Origin: Alphaproteobacteria bacterium
GTDB taxonomy: Bacteria; Pseudomonadota; Alphaproteobacteria; ATCC43930; CGMCC-115725
Direction: 5' to 3'
DNA: 51,607 nt
NCBI GenBank assembly: GCA_021325525.1
Contig: JAJPHB010000039.1
Coordinates: 1-51,607, forward strand
Shown here: piece by piece, positions 51,108-51,607 of the stretch
Numbering within the stretch: position 1 is the first letter of the stretch
Layout: each line of letters starts with the position of its first letter
Position numbers and translations under genes: made by a program
The notes under the pieces: model-generated
Databases searched by the model: none
Told to the model about the DNA's origin: nothing
The model's input: only the letters and a program-made list of their open reading frames with translations

Positions 51108-51607
51108 ATGACGCGGATTTGGCATGCAGCGCTGATGGGTGCACTCCTCGCCCTCGCACCGGTGAGCGCCTTCGCCACGGGCCGGATCCCTTGCGCGGGC
51201 GGCGAGCGGGAGAGTGCCCTGCCTTGCCGCGGCGCCGCGGATCTGCGCGTCCTCCGCGTCGCCGCCACGGCTCCGGCGGAAGCCGCGATGCTCGAAGCGC
51301 GCGGCAATGAGGCGCTGGCCAATGGCGACCTCGCCGCCGCCCGCCTCCTCTATGCACGGGCCGCCGAGCTCGGCAGCGTCACGGCGGCGACGGCGATGGG
51401 GACGACCTTCGACCCCGTCTATTTCCGGAAGTGGAGGGTCGAAGGCCTCCGCCCCGAGCCGGACAAGGCGGAAGCCTGGTACCGGAAGGCGCTGGCCGCC
51501 GGCGACGCCGCCGCCGGCGGCAAGCTGCGCGAGCTCATCGCGTCGGGCGCCCTTCCGCAGCCGCGCTCCAGCCTGACGACATGGGTCACCGCGCCGGCCA
51601 AGGCGGC
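51108..51607 (+). CDS. Exported protein with Sel1-like repeat (3' end outside window)
   Basis: The frame is open from ATG 51108 to the window end (166 residues), with AGGAGG at 51096-51101. It begins with a signal peptide (MTRIWHAALMGALLALAPVS, cut near AFA). After a Cys-containing spacer (PCAGG ... LPCRG) there is a helical module: GDLAAARLLYARAAELGS, a GTTFDP turn, and KAEAWYRKALAAGDAAAGG. This closely matches the C-terminus of the 7733-8887 protein. The gene is 40 bp after the TAXI gene and probably co-transcribed. Confidence 0.75.
   Translation, partial: MTRIWHAALMGALLALAPVSAFATGRIPCAGGERESALPCRGAADLRVLRVAATAPAEAAMLEARGNEALANGDLAAARLLYARAAELGSVTAATAMGTTFDPVYFRKWRVEGLRPEPDKAEAWYRKALAAGDAAAGGKLRELIASGALPQPRSSLTTWVTAPAKA

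Overview
The window comes from the chromosome of a high-GC alphaproteobacterium. The lineage call rests on a divK-pleD response-regulator pair, an HdaA-type DnaA-family protein, an EipB (DUF1849) envelope protein, a 40-residue aa3-oxidase subunit IV, a GatCAB amidotransferase beside an AspRS with a non-discriminating-type residue, and a TTAA-N7-TTAA CtrA-like box. The general gene set suits Rhodospirillales or Hyphomicrobiales, but I cannot name a genus. I see no rRNA, tRNA, CRISPR array, insertion sequence or prophage. Coding density is high, with many 4-26 bp overlaps.

Region 1 (1-2616) is accessory. It holds the end of a ferredoxin reductase, a Rieske ferredoxin, an orphan LivK-type substrate-binding protein and a Phd/VapC toxin-antitoxin operon whose operator covers its own -10 box. 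Region 2 (2623-9193) has gatCAB on the minus strand, divergent ruvX, an entericidin-like/peptidoglycan-binding lipoprotein, a lone PAS protein and a membrane protein with a Sel1-like tail. Region 3 (9194-21320, plus strand) runs pyrB, a dihydroorotase homologue lacking its HxH metal ligands, an arginase-family protein, plsY, dprA, topA, rnr, an S41 protease and rpmG.

Region 4 (21372-29512) is signalling-rich: pleD and divK, a ROK kinase overlapping dinB, eipB, a class III adenylate cyclase, a GGDEF protein behind a textbook sigma-54 promoter, and a SPOR lipoprotein. Region 5 (29619-38030) carries aspS, rnd, ppx-ppk (polyphosphate), a SixA-like phosphatase and an alpha/beta hydrolase. Region 6 (38058-45474) has the minus-strand run DUF2066-pgsA-perM-hdaA, then a pentapeptide-repeat protein, purM-purN, coxIV and ndk. 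Region 7 (45596-51607) has a lytic transglycosylase-like protein, a stand-alone ATP-dependent DNA ligase whose 3' end lies in a dispersed repeat, an SDR, two very small genes, a glyoxalase II-like hydrolase, a TAXI solute-binding protein and a truncated exported protein whose tail matches the 7733-8887 protein.

Most of the window is conserved core genome. The parts least explained by known arrangements are the sigma-54/GGDEF/cyclase block, the two proteins sharing a Sel1-like tail, the degenerate PyrC followed by arginase, and the small genes beside the ligase and SDR.
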